Source: Heliocidaris erythrogramma (taxonomy: Eukaryota > Echinodermata > Echinoidea > Camarodonta > Echinometridae). Taken from it: 64,000 nt of DNA. The stretch covers positions 14,961,168 through 15,025,167 of the forward strand of contig CM046869.1 of assembly GCA_025617745.1 (NCBI GenBank), in the 5' to 3' direction. This document shows positions 33,917-44,519 of the stretch, piece by piece. Positions within the stretch are counted from its first letter, which is position 1, and every line of letters starts with the position of its first letter. The notes below the pieces were generated by a model. It was not told the origin of the DNA. It made no database searches and saw nothing but the letters and a program-made list of their open reading frames with translations. A program made the translations under genes and the position numbers.

Positions 33917-36311
33917 ATGAGTTCGGAAGAAGAAGCAGCTAGGTCGCGGAGACCTGCTTCTTCCGAAGAGTCGTCTAGCAAGACGACTCGGCCTTCCAGA
34001 ACTCTCCCGAGTACTTCGGTACATGGGGGAGGGAGGAGGGCTGCAGGTAAGTTGCCCAGTGGTGTTTCCCTGCAGGGTTTGCCAGCCTCGGAGCTTGCGG
34101 CTTCGGGGCGGGTGGCGTTAGTTGAGCTTGGGACGTCAACTCCGAAGCCCACGGCTTCGGGGTGGGTGGCGTCAGGTTCTAGTGGTTTGGATATCACGAA
34201 TCGAATCCCCCGGTCGTCCTTCCGAAGAGTCGTCTAGCAAGACGACTCGGCCTTCCAGAACTCTCCCGAGTACTTCTGTACATGGGGGAGGGAGGAGGGC
34301 TGCAGGTAAGTTGCCCAGTGGTGTTTCCCTGCAGGGTTTGCCAGCCTCGGAGCTTGCGGCTTCGGGGCGGGTGGCGTTAGTTGAGCTTGGGACGTCAACT
34401 CCGAAGCCCACGGCTTCGGGGTGGGTGGCGTCAGGTTCTAGTGGTTTGGATATCACGAATCCAATCCCCCGGTCGTTCAGACCAGAAGGGGGGACGTCTG
34501 TTTCCCGCGCGGTAGCGATGACTCGCTTAAATCCGTTAGGGGAGACGCGTGCCACTACTGCAGGGCAGCTCACGGGCACCGCCCATGTTGGTCTGGGTTC
34601 TCAAACCCTAGCCCCCGGCCGATGCCAAGTGGGGGAACGAGTACTACCCGGGCTGTCTATATTGCCAGCTGATGGGGAGACTCGAGCTAACAATTATGGG
34701 CGCTCTACGGAGCAACAGGTGTGGTCACCTGAGTGCGCGACTACTAGTGCTCTCCTATTGCCGCTCTCTAGTGGTACAATAGCGAGTTCACATGCCTTTA
34801 GTAGTCGGTGGGCAAATACCGGGACTTCCCGGTCCGCCCTCCCACTGGGTGCCTTGAGCGCCCGGCCCATGGCTGTTGCATCTTCTTGCTCAGCCAGTAT
34901 GGGTAATTTGTGCGCGACTTTGGGTTCTTACCCTCAGCGCACTTCTCCCGTAGAGGGAGGTGAGCGTCCCTCCGCGGAGGGTTCGGTCCGTGTTTCCGAA
35001 GCGGCTACGGGGATCCGAACGAAACCGAATAAACGCTCTAAAAAGCGGGTCTCGGCTTCGACTCTTGTTGAGCCAGCCAAAAAGAAGCCTAAGAAATGGG
35101 CTAAAAGAGGCAAGGCTTTGCCTGCCTCTTGCCCGTCTGGCTTGGCTAACCCGCCTGGGTCCTCTCAATCTGAGATGCTCGGTATGATGCGGGCTTTTGC
35201 CCAGAGTCAGGGTTGGTCCCTTGTACTGGGCACCACAACCCCTGCTTCTATCCCTATTCTAGGGTCTGACATTGAGACTAATCAGCCTTTTATGGTTGAT
35301 TCTTCATTGTCTGAGACGGGATCGCATGCGCCTCCTATTCCCGCAGCCCTCGGGGCTCCGCCGGGCGGGGAGACTTATATTGGTCCATGGGAGGGTCCTT
35401 TGTCCCAATCAATTCAGGCGGAACCAGATTTAGAGGCGGCCTCTCAAGCTTCGGTTTCCGAATCGTTTGGGCAGGCAGAGCCTCAGTCGCTCTCCCTTTG
35501 TGGGGTAGAAGCGATTGCTTTGTTGTCTAAATATCTCCCTGAATTTCAGTCAGCCCGCGCGCAGGGTTCGACTTCGCGTTGGTTCAGGCAGCAGGGTTCC
35601 TCCGAGGGTATTTCTCTTGCGGAGGATTTCAAGCTGGAGTATGACCGCATTGAAGCAGCGCTTCTAGTTAAGCGCCCTGTTTCGGTTAAGGGTAGGGCCT
35701 TTGCCTTTGCTTCCCAAGATCAAGACAGCTTTTTCAAAGCTAAGTCTCTCTCTCCGGAGATTTTAGCGGTGGGTCGTCGCTTGCGGACGATCAATCCGCT
35801 TACCTCTGTCGCTTTTATGTCTGAGGATAAACGTTGGAGCAGTGTTGAAAGCCAGGTCAGAGCAGGTATGCGTTTGGCTGCTTTTCAAGGTTTTCTCTCC
35901 GACCTCAGGTCTAGGGCGGAGGAGTTGAATGTCACTGATGGTGACAAGCTGGTTATTGATGACCTGCTGCATACTCTTTTTAGTTTGCAGTGGTCACAGC
36001 TTTCCTCTGCAGCTGCTTCGGTCACGTACCGTTGCAGAGTCTTGGCTCTTTCGGCCCTTGGGGTTAAGGAGTCGGACATCGCGCCGCTTCTCCGGGATGG
36101 TCTTCCCCGAGCGCTTGTTCATTTCGACATGGTAGGTGGCCGACTTTGTTCCTTTCTCCCCGCTTGGGAGGCCATCTCCGGGGACGCATTTGTGCTCTCC
36201 GTCTTGCGAGACGGATTCTTCATAGATCTATCCGCCTCGCTCCCCGGAGGGGCTATAAGAACTCGTTCACCTCCCATGTCTGCCCTGGCTCGTACTCATG
36301 CCTCAAATTAG
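33917..36311 (+). pseudogene. DIRS copy 2 Gag-like ORF, frame broken by duplication
   Basis: ATG 33917 starts MSSEEEAARSRR. A 259-bp direct tandem duplication (about 33962-34220 and 34221-34479) is not a multiple of three, so the frame opened by the ATG ends at 34237 and the long frame to 36311 lies one phase over. The long part is Ser/Pro/Gly-rich, has a basic block KRSKKRVSAS and KKKPKKWAKRGK, then EDFKLEYDRIEAALL, DQDSFFKAKSLS and MRLAAFQGFLSD, shared with copy 3 and, weakly, copy 1. No zinc knuckle is seen. Packaging role assumed. Confidence 0.8.
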
Positions 36312-37316
36312 ATCGAATCTCTGTTGAAAAAGAGGGTTATAGAAAGGGTAAGAGACTGGCCGTCTCTTTCCCTTTCTCTGATCTTTGTTATTCCCAAGCG
36401 CTCGGGAAAACTTCGTTTGATACTGAACTTGAAAAGAATAAACAAATTCATTCCTTCAGTACATTTTCGGATGGAGACTCTCGCCTCCATTCTCCCGTTG
36501 ATCAAGAGGAAGGACTACGCGGTCTCGATAGATCTCAAGTATGCGTATTTCCATATTCCCATTCATCGCGCTTCGCGCGATCTTCTGGGGTTTTCCTTCC
36601 TCTCAGAGACTTTTCGCTTTCGCGCTCTTCCCTTCGGGCTGCGCCCAGCCCCTCGGGTTTTTACTCAGGTTGTAGCCGTGCTGGCAGCCTCACTGAGGCG
36701 CCGCAGCCTTCGGCTATTTTGCTACCTGGACGACTGGCTTCTCCTAGCGGAGTCGCACGATCGTTTGTTGGACGAGACTCGTTTGCTCGTCAATCTTACT
36801 CAAGACTTGGGTTTCCTAATAAATTGGGAATAGTCAGAGTTAGTTCCTACTCGCAGCCCAGTTTTTCTGGGGGCTGTGTTAGACATTCGGAATCAGTTGG
36901 CTCGGCCCAGTCGAGACAGGATTCTCACTATTGTCTCGGCGGCTCGCAAGCTCATTCTGGCCAGAAAGGTCAAGGCCAGACAGTGGCTTCAGTTTTTGGG
37001 ATATCTAGCCAGTCTAGTCGATGTTCTGGAGAATTGCCGGCTCCTTATGAGACCGTTTCAGAGGCATCTCCTCAGGTTTTACAAACCAGGCAAGGATTCT
37101 CTGTTGGTCTGGATTCCAGTACCAATAGGAATCAAGTCTCTTCTCTCCCGTTGGACAAACGAGGAGTTTCTCGCGCGAGGCAAGTCCTTCCGTCGATCTC
37201 AGTTTCTCGGTTGGGGTGGGGAGGACATTGCAGTGGCAGCACGGTCGCGGGGGATTGGTCTCATCTTGGGACTCTACCCTATATCAATGTCCTGGAGTTT
37301 ATGGCAGTTCTTTTAA
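36312..37316 (+). pseudogene. DIRS copy 2 reverse transcriptase
   Basis: Same frame as Gag, separated only by TAG 36309-36311, where copy 3 has GAG. Motifs: IESLLKKRVIERV, FVIPKRSGKLRLILNLK, SIDLKYAYFHIPI (Asp then Lys-Tyr where relatives have KDAY), LPFGLRPAPRVF, and catalytic YLDDW (Tyr codon at 36723). A second TAG at 36831 replaces a Lys codon (copy 3 reads NWEKSE). The connection domain RILTIVSAARKLILARKVKA follows. Confidence 0.88.
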
Positions 37317-37729
37317 CCCTGCTCCATTTCAGAAGTCGACTTCTCAGTCGTTCAGTTCTGATCCTCACGGACAATGTCACTGTGGCGGCTTATATCAATC
37401 GGCAGGGAGGCACTCGTTCTGCTACCCTGAATGCCCTAGCGGCACAGCTGTGGAGGTGGTGTCGTCGCATGGCGATCACACCCGTGGCCTCTTTCATCCC
37501 CGGTCAGGAAAATCTCATTGCAGATTTTCTGTCCCGGGGCAGGTGTCTTCCATCAGAATGGATGCTCCATCCAGAGGTCTTTTGCCGCATTCGCAGTTGC
37601 CTGGGCCCACTGGAAGTGGATCTTTTTGTGTCGGTCGTGAACCACCAACTTCCGAAATATTGCTCCCGTGTTTGCGATCGGGGAGCTTGGGCTCTGGATG
37701 CTTTCTCTCTCAGTTGGGAGAATCTTTGA
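37180..37729 (+). pseudogene. DIRS copy 2 RNase H and post-RNase H domain
   Basis: In another frame: ISVSRLGWGGHCSG lacks the TDA residues present in copy 3 (ISVSTDASRLGWGG), so the first catalytic Asp is gone. INVLEFMAV keeps the Glu and LTDNVTVAAYINRQ the second Asp; SFIPGQENLIADFLSRG follows, then LEVDLFVSVVNHQLPKYC. Stop TGA at about 37727 at a point where copy 3 continues. Confidence 0.85.
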
Positions 37730-37892
37730 GGGTTCGCCTTCCCTCCCTTCCAGCTGATTCCGCGAGTCTTGCGGAAGAGCTAATGAGCCTTCTGATGGCT
37801 CAACCGTTCCTTCTTCCGTTAAGAGCGGATCTAGTGTTGCAACCCCTATCGGGGATTCTTCACCACAGTCCGGAGTCCCTTCAATTGACTGC

Positions 37893-38992
37893 TTGGCCCC
37901 TGTCAGGGAATCTGCAAGACAGTCGGGTCTCTCTTATAAAGCCGCGGACTTTTTAATGTCCAGTCGTAGAGTTTCTACTAGGGAAATTTATAATTCCCGT
38001 CTTTCGGTCTTTTTCCTCTGGTGTAAAGAGCGAAATCAAACCCCGTCTAAGGCTCCTATTGGTTCAATTGCGCATTTGCTAATCTCGCTATTTGACAAAG
38101 GGAGATCCATCTCTACTATCCGAGGCTACTGATCGGCGATCGGGGCCATTCATTCGGGGTTCTCAGATGGTTCGGGGATTTCTAATTCCCCGCTGTTGAG
38201 TGGTTTGATTCGGTCGTTCTTTCTGAAACGTCCTCCTCATTCTAAGTTAGTCCCGTCTTGGAGTTTGCCTAAGGTCTTAGAAGCCCTGGCAAAGCCTCCT
38301 TTTGAGCCGTTAGATGAAGCGAAGCTGCACCATCTTACGGTTAAGACGCTCTTCTTGGTAGCCATTGCCTCTGGGCAGAGGCGCAGTACCCTTCATGCCC
38401 TCTGTCTTACTCCTGGTCATGTTCGCTGGGAGAGGAAAGGTGTTAGATTGATTCCTAAGGCTTCTTTCATTGCCAAGAATCAAACGGCTTCCTCTGGCCC
38501 TGTTGAGATTTTTCTTTGTCCGCTTTCTGAATTTTCGTCAGTGCGCGAGGACAAGGTTTGGTGTCCTGTTAGAGCTCTCAAATGGTATATTGATAAGACT
38601 AAGTCTTATCGTAAGGATGATCAGGTGTTCCTGATCACTCGAGAGATGATTCCATTTCTAGATGGATTGTCGAGGCTATTAGGGCTGCTGGCACAGAGGC
38701 TCTTTTGTCTGACAGTAAGCCTCATGCTCATGACACTCGTAGTGTTAGCACTTCTTGGGCTCTGTTTCAAGGTGTGGCGCTTGATGATATTTTGAAGGCT
38801 GCTTATTGGCGTTCGTCCAATTCCTTCATTTCTTGCTACCTTAGGGATGTCCCTGCAGGTGAGGCTATTTTTGCGTCAGCCACCTTGAAGGCTACTGTGT
38901 CTTCTTTGGAATCCTGTACCCTTCTGCTCTTGAAACATGCCTCCCGGTCTTTGAGTTGGCGCTGGTCTAGCATAATAGGTAGGTATATATGA
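37893..38992 (+). pseudogene. DIRS copy 2 tyrosine recombinase, broken
   Basis: Core-binding part: SYKAADFLMSSRRVSTREIY and FDKGRSISTIRGY, then TGA 38130-38132 where copy 1 has Arg. The frame continues with LIRSFFLKRPPHSKLVPSWS, ASGQRRSTLHAL (catalytic Arg), to 38795; the last part (38705 on, another frame) has HAHDTRSVSTSWAL (His-x-x-Arg) and FISCYLRDV (candidate nucleophile Tyr). A deletion of about 19 bp near 38648 explains the frame change. It would integrate circular element DNA without target duplication. Confidence 0.88.
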
Positions 38993-39317
38993 TTTATTGC
39001 AGTAAATTTGTAAAATCAGCACTGATTTTCTTATTTACTATATAAATCTATATACCTACCAATGACCCTCCCTCCTTCCCCTCACCTTGCAAGCAACATG
39101 TTTCTACTTGGGGTTGCTCGCAAAAGAGGAAGATGGCCGTTGCGTTTTGCCGCGCGTGAGTGGCGAAGGGGAACAATAGGATTACGGGGGATGCGCACAA
39201 TATTGTGACTCATTTGTGTTAAGTTCTCGAAGGGGTTTGCGTAGTCAAGCTACTAGCATAATAGGTAGGTATATAGATTTATATAGTAAATAAGAAAATC
39301 AGTGCTGATTTTACAAG
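38967..39317. repeat. DIRS copy 2 internal complementary region and right ITR
   Basis: 38967-39060 joins complements of the left end (GGTAGGTATATATGATTTAT) and right end (AAAATCAGCACTGATTTTCT). Right inverted repeat ends near TGATTTTACAA at about 39316. Confidence 0.88.
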
Positions 39318-39777
39318 TTTGTGCCATTAACTTCAAACTTGGGACTAGTATGCATCACCTTTATGAGACGAACTGATTTCATTTTTGTTCACGTCTAGGT
39401 CAAAGGTGACATGTTTATATAGAGGTCATTATATGTGAAATTAATATTTTTAGCTTTGTTATCACCATATCTCAACCATTTTGTATTCATGACTACGAGG
39501 AGATAAAGTGATCAGACTTTCGGGTTATCATAATATTTCAAGAATAGTTTGAGCCATCAACTGAATTTAGGTGGAGGCAAATACGAGATGCAGTCGCATT
39601 CATCTTGTTTTTAAGAAAATATTTCTTTTTGTTGTTCAAACCATTACAATAGTTTTTTATAAGGATATTGTCCAATATTCTTATTTCTCCCATGAGTATT
39701 TAGTTGCAAATTTAGGTCTCAGATTTTCTAGCACTTAAATAATTTTTTTTTTTAAATTTCATCTTCATTGTTACCAG

Positions 39778-39831
39778 GGACCAAAAGGTGATGAAGGACC
39801 TCCAGGCCCTGCTGGTGAGAGTGGTGTAAGG
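39778..39831 (+). CDS. Collagen exon i (54 bp)
   Basis: Acceptor accag and donor gtaagt. Reads GPK GDE GPP GPA GES GVR. Separated from exon j by an intron of only 114 bp, the shortest in the window. Confidence 0.93.
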
Positions 39832-39945
39832 GTAAGTGTCAGTTGCCATGGTGATGATATTGATGATAGTAGATAAAATGTCTGAATGTAAAGTACAGTA
39901 ACATGAAAGAAAATTTTATGAATGTATAAAAATTTATCATGACAG

Positions 39946-40053
39946 GGTTTGCGAGGAAGGAGAGGGAAACGTGGACCTGTGGGAGATAAAGGCATTCTGG
40001 GAGGTTCAGGAGGAAATGGAACCTTAGGCCTTGTTGGTAGAGCTGGTGGAAGG
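39946..40053 (+). CDS. Collagen exon j (108 bp, 12 triplets)
   Basis: Acceptor gacag and donor gtaaat. Twelve perfect triplets: starts GLR GRR GKR, a strongly basic patch, and ends GRA GGR. The basic cluster could be a heparin-binding or cross-linking neighbourhood, but that is only inference. Confidence 0.93.
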
Positions 40054-40123
40054 GTAAATCATACAATTTTTTTCCTATTATTTCACACTTGATTTAATTT
40101 CATATGATATTTGAAGTACAAAT

Positions 40124-41035
40124 TAGGGCTGCACAATATCACGATAATATCGAAATATCGAAATATCGAAATATCGCGATATTGAAATGCCAATGAATAT
40201 TCGATATTGAATGTTCCCAGTATACAATAATATTGCCTTCAAGCGATATTTGAAAAAATATCATCAGTATAGGCTAGCGAGTTTTAGAAATGATTAAGGG
40301 AATAAAATGTCATAAATAAACATGAAAGAGATTGTGAGGGATCTGTGAAGTATTCTGACAAAGAGAAAGACACAAGCTAAGTCACAAAGGTGTCCACTAG
40401 CACGCCTAGGGCGCATTACAGGCTGTGCTTCGTGCATTCACTGGTACAATATACTGAAGAAGATTGGATCAAACTAAGCTTTAAAACAACAAAATACCAT
40501 GCAAGCAACAACAACAGTGCAAAATTACCGTAAAAAATTCCTTACTTTGCAAAATTATACTATTGGTACCCAAAACATTTCACAGAAATAATTGATTTTT
40601 GAGAAGTTTCGACGTAAAGGCATACTCCGGAATGGACGGCCACTATGTTATTTTTTATGTTTTTGACTGCAGAGGGCAAACTCATGAATATTCAACAAGC
40701 AGCCCGGCATATCTAGGTAACAAAGGTATTTATTATTCATGAGTCTGTACCGCGAAGTTTGAGTTTTCCCTTTAGAGCGATGAAAAAAAATATTGATCTC
40801 GTTAAAAATGTAATTTTATTTTCTTATGAATCAGAATGTATTATTCAATTTAAATACAATATATTTTATTTTGAAGCAGGATAGTCGGTGACTGGGCGGG
40901 TAACCGTCTCGAGTTGTGCTGAAGTTTAGGTGAATGGAAATGTACACTTTTGGGTGGTGATGATATATCGCCATATCGGAGATACTGAAGCTGACGATTA
41001 TCGAATAACCCAAAATGCAATATCGTGCAGCCCTA
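40124..41035. mobile_element. Non-autonomous hAT-type element
   Basis: 912 bp. Ends TAGGGCTGCACAATATC and GATATTG-like complement CAATATCGTGCAGCCCTA. Flanks GTACAAAT and GTGCACAT match at six of eight positions, a decayed 8-bp duplication. The AGGGCTGCAC terminus is widespread among animal hAT elements. Interior has ATCGAAAT repeats and no transposase. Confidence 0.75.
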
Positions 41036-41090
41036 GTGCACATATATTTTAAACATGAGAAATGTGTTACAGTGAAAGGTAATATCATCT

Positions 41091-41157
41091 GTTTGGAGCC
41101 AGAAGGGCCTTAACTCATATATTTTAACACAGAGTAAGCACCCTTCTGGCTCCAAAC
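41091..41157. repeat. Perfect 17-bp stem hairpin
   Basis: GTTTGGAGCCAGAAGGG pairs exactly with CCCTTCTGGCTCCAAAC around a loop of about 30 bases. Could be a remnant of a small MITE; a small-RNA hairpin is possible but unsupported. Confidence 0.8.
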
Positions 41158-41576
41158 CGTCAATGTATACCATGACAGGATAACCTATCAAAAGTTGATA
41201 ATTTGCTTATTTTTGCTGATTTTGGAATTTCTGCAGGGTTTACAGAAATTGAAATAAAAGGATTAACAGGTCGATGTTATTCCTCTTCTTACTACATTCT
41301 ATTCAAAGAGAAAAATGGGGGAAAAAACTTGCAGATATTTGTGACCAGGCACTACAAAACCACCAAATAGTTGCATTGTGTGATTTTCAGTTAGAGCTCA
41401 ATACAGGTGTTTTTGGTCATCATGGTTAATTATCAGTTTTTTCTTTCCCTGAAAGAGTATACTTCTTTCCTTTTTTTAGTTAGGAAGCACCAAACAATCT
41501 AAAAGTGGTATTTCGGACAGTTTCTTAGCAGAGCTATGTTTGTCTTCTCTGGAATTTCTGGTATTAGTTTTCTTTG
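41158..41576. other. Intronic sequence, no gene
   Basis: No feature recognised until the acceptor before 41577. Confidence 0.55.
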
Positions 41577-41592
41577 CAGGGCCCTCGGGGAG
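41577..41592 (+). pseudogene. Possible truncated collagen exon (GPRGE start)
   Basis: A pyrimidine-rich tract and perfect acceptor (tttctttgcag) lead into codons reading G-P-R-G-E, in the phase used by every other exon of the gene. The reading then runs into a 98-bp sequence found again at 46287-46384, so the collagen match stops exactly at a repeat junction. No in-phase donor follows. It could be an exon remnant cut by an insertion, or a chance match of five codons. Confidence 0.4.
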
Positions 41593-41594
41593 AA

Positions 41595-41693
41595 CAGTAT
41601 ACTGTTAATACATGGTTGGGAGTGCGTTGGTGCGATCTGGCAACACAAAGGTTTTTTTATCGTGGTGTACTATACGCACGAGGTGCAAGCCGA
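41595..41693. repeat. 98-bp direct repeat, copy 1
   Basis: Begins AGTATACTGTTAATACATGG and ends GCACGAGGTGCAAGCCGAG. Repeated with only a two-T length difference at 46287-46384. Sits between the truncated collagen-exon-like sequence and the DIRS copy 3 Gag part. Confidence 0.9.
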
Positions 41694-41696
41694 GTG

Positions 41697-43100
41697 TGTC
41701 ATGCCACTACTGCGAATACTGGGACCTCGCACTTGGCGCCTCGAGCGCCCGACCCATGGCTGTATCCTCTAGTTGCTCAGCTAGTGCGGGTAGTGTGTGC
41801 GCGACTTTGGGTACATACCCTCAGCACACCTCTCCCCTGGAGGGAGGCAGGCATCCCTCTGTTGAGGGTTCGGTTCGTGATTCCGAAGTTGTTTTGGAGA
41901 ACCGCCTGAAGTCTGTCAGACGCCCCAAGAAGCGGGTCACGGCTTTGGCTCTTGTTGAGCCAGCTAAAAATAAGCCTAAGAAGGACGCATCAAAAGGGAC
42001 TAAGAGAAGCAAGGCGTTGCCTGCTGCTGCCCCGTCTGATCCTTCTCTAAGTCTCACCCAAGACTTAGGTTTCCTAATGAATTGGGAAAAGTCAGAATTG
42101 ATTCCTACACGCCGACCTGTTTTTCTGGTGGCAGTGATAGATATTCAGAACCAATTTATAGCTCAATCTGAGCTACTCAGCATGATGCGGGTTTTTCGCT
42201 CAGCGGCAGCTGCTTCTATCCCTCTTCTATCATCCCTCTTCAGGGGTCTGATACTGAGACCCCTGTGCTCGATACCCCATTGTCTGAGCCGGGGTCTCTT
42301 GCGTCTCCTTGGGGCTCCGCCGGGTGAGGAGACCTATAGTGACCCATGGGAGTTTCCTCCTGATTCGTCCATTGTTTGCAGGTCATTGTCCCAATCTAAT
42401 CAAGCGGCGCCAGAATTTGAGTCTGCTTCTCAAGTTTCGGTTTCTGAATCGACATTGGTGGAGCAGGCAGAGCCTGAATCGCTTTCCCTTTGCGTGGCGG
42501 GGGCTGCTGCCTTGTTGGCCAAATATCTCCCTAATTTTCAGTCAACCCGCGTGCAGGGTTCGACTTCTCGATTGTTCAGACAACAGGTTCCCTCTGAGGG
42601 TTCTTCCCTCACGGAGGATTTCATGGCAGAGTATGACCGCATCGAGACCGGGCTTCTCTCTAGGTGCTCCGGTCTGATTAAGGGTAAGGCTTTTGCCTTT
42701 AAATCCCAAGATCAGGATAGCTTTTTCAAAGCTAAGTCTCTCCAGAGATTTTGGCGGTGGGTCGACGTCTGCGTATGCCCAACCTCCTTACTTCTTCCTC
42801 ATTTAAGGCTGAGGATAGACGTTGGGGCAATGTCGGCAGCCAAATCAGTGCCGGTATGCGCTTGGCCGCATTTCAAGGCTCTCTTTCTGACCTCAGATCC
42901 AGGGCGGACGAGTTGAATGTCACCGAGGGTGATACATGTAAGTTTGTTATTGATGACCTGCTGCTTACTCTACAGTCTGCAGTGGTCGCAACTCTCCGGT
43001 GCGGCTGCTTCTGTTACAAACCGCCGTAGGGTGTTGGCCCTCTCCGCCCTCGGGGTTAAAGAGACTGACATACCGTCACTTCTTTGGCGGACAATTCGCT
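41697..43100 (+). pseudogene. DIRS copy 3 Gag-like remnant with an RT segment inside
   Basis: Aligns with copy 2 Gag (RPMAVSSSCSASAGSVCATLG; KRVTALALVEPAKNKPKK; LTEDFMAEYDRIETGLL; DQDSFFKAKS). Between them, 42054-42162 is identical to 43948-44056 of its own RT and reads LTQDLGFLMNWEKSELIPTR in frame, replacing Gag residues. A frameshift near 42745 moves the rest (MRLAAFQGSLSDLRSRADEL) into another frame. Confidence 0.82.
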
Positions 43101-43369
43101 ACAGTTTTTCAAAGGGAGATTGATGCACGGAAGCAGATCACTGAGATGACAAGCAGTTCCGCGCTCCCTACCAGCCGACCCGAGCCCCTTCCCGACAGAG
43201 GGTCGTTGCTCCCACTTCGGAACAACACCGTCGGGTCACTGTGTCTTTACCTGCTGATACTCCGTCATGCCTCCCTCGTGGGAGAGTCGGACGTGGCAGG
43301 GCCTCTTCGAGAGGGAGTCGTGGCTCTCTGTGGGGCAAGGCGGCTGGTTCGCACAAGGCTAAGCCTAGC

Positions 43370-44516
43370 TTTTGACGGTCTTTCCCGAGCGCTTGTTCAC
43401 TCCGACATGGTAGTTGGCCGACTTCATTATTTTCTCTCGGTTTGGGAGGCCATCACCGGAGACGCCTTTGTGCTCTCCGTAGTGCGAGACAGATTCTTCA
43501 TAGATCTATCCCCCCCCCCCCCTCCCCGGAGGGGCTACAAGATCTCGTTCACCTCCCATGTCTGCCCAGGCTCGTTGTCACGCTTCAACGGAGATCAAAA
43601 CTCTGTTGAACAAAAGGGCTATAGAAAAGGTGAAAGACCAGCCACGTCAATTCTCCCACTTATCAAGAGGAAGGATTACGCAATCTCGATAGATTTCAAA
43701 GATGCGTATTTCCATATCCCTATTCATCCTGCTTCACACGACCTTCTGGGATTTTCCTTCCTTTCAGGGACTTTCTGTTTTCGTGCTCTTCCCTTCGGGC
43801 TGCGCCCAGCCGCTCGGGTCTTCACGTGGGTAGTGGCTGCCTCGCTGAGGAGCCGCGGCCTTCAGCTGTTTTGCTATCTGGACGATTGGCTCCTCCTAGC
43901 GGAGCCGGAAGCTCGTCTTTCAGACGGAGCACGTATGCTCGTCAAGGTCACCCAAGACTTAGGTTTCCTAATGAATTGGGAAAAGTCAGAATTGATTCCT
44001 ACACGCCGACCTGTTTTTCTGGTGGCAGTGATAGATATTCAGAACCAATTTATAGCACGGCCCAGTCGAGACAGGATACTCACTATTGTCTCAGCGGCTC
44101 GCAGGCTACTTTTGGCCAGAAGGGTCAGGGCCAGGCAGTGGTTTCAGTTGTTGGGTTATCTAGCCAGTCTGGTCGATGTTCTAGAGGATTGCCGGCTCCT
44201 TATGAGGCCCTTTCAGAGGCATCTCCTCAGGTTGTACAAACCGTGCAGGGATTCTCTCTTGGTCTGGATTCCAGTCCCAGTAGAAATCAAGTCCCCTCTC
44301 TCCCGCTGGACAAACGCGGCGTTTCTTGCGCGAGGCAAGTCCTTCCGTACCCCCCTTCCGTCGATTTCAGTCTCAACAGATGCCTCTCGGCTAGGGTGGG
44401 GCGGACATTGCAACGGCAGCACGGTTTCGGGGGATTGGTCTCATCTTGGGACTCTACCCCATATCAATGTCCTAGAATTCATGGCAGTTTTCTTAACTCT
44501 GCTTCTCTTCAGATGA
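43370..44516 (+). pseudogene. DIRS copy 3 reverse transcriptase and start of RNase H
   Basis: SIDFKDAYFHIPIHPASHDL, LPFGLRPAARVF, YLDDW (Tyr codon 43875-43877), NWEKSE intact where copy 2 has a stop, and RILTIVSAARRLLLARRVRA. RNase H begins SISVSTDASRLGWGGH with the first Asp and INVLEFMAV with the Glu, then a frame change at about 44513. The fingers segment between the Gag end and SILPLIKRKDY is shortened by roughly 30-40 codons relative to copy 2. Confidence 0.85.
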
Positions 44517-44519
44517 TGA

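Larger units (their letters stand above)
32304..39317 (+). mobile_element. DIRS-type retrotransposon, copy 2 (7 kb, decayed)
   Basis: Left inverted repeat 32304-32470, internal complementary region 38967-39060, right inverted repeat about 39118-39317. Contains Gag, RT, RNase H, the post-RNase H domain and a tyrosine recombinase with all catalytic motifs visible in two frames. Defects: a 259-bp tandem duplication in Gag, TAG at 36309 and 36831, a frame change near 37190 with loss of the first RNase H Asp, TGA at 38130, and a deletion near 38648. A separate 1-kb element sits in its 5' leader. Same family as the copy at 41.7-47.3 kb. Confidence 0.92.
31732..39612. mobile_element. Hairpin-headed tandem repeat element (family C), interrupted by a DIRS copy
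   Basis: Head hairpin 31732-31764 (TGCCTC/GAGGCA with CACCAA/TTGGTG), then eight or so GTCC units, then tandem units of about 145 bp (GGTGCTAGTATGTATCACCA) rich in AGGTCAAAGGTCA. The unit pattern resumes after the DIRS right end (39318 on) and finishes with GGAGGCA at 39573-39579, the inverse of the head, plus GCAGTCGCATTCATCTTG. The DIRS insertion lies between. Confidence 0.75.

Noticed and set aside
32304-39317. LTR retrotransposon or endogenous retrovirus
   Set aside because: No direct long terminal repeats, no protease or DDE integrase; inverted ends, an internal complementary region and a tyrosine recombinase identify DIRS.
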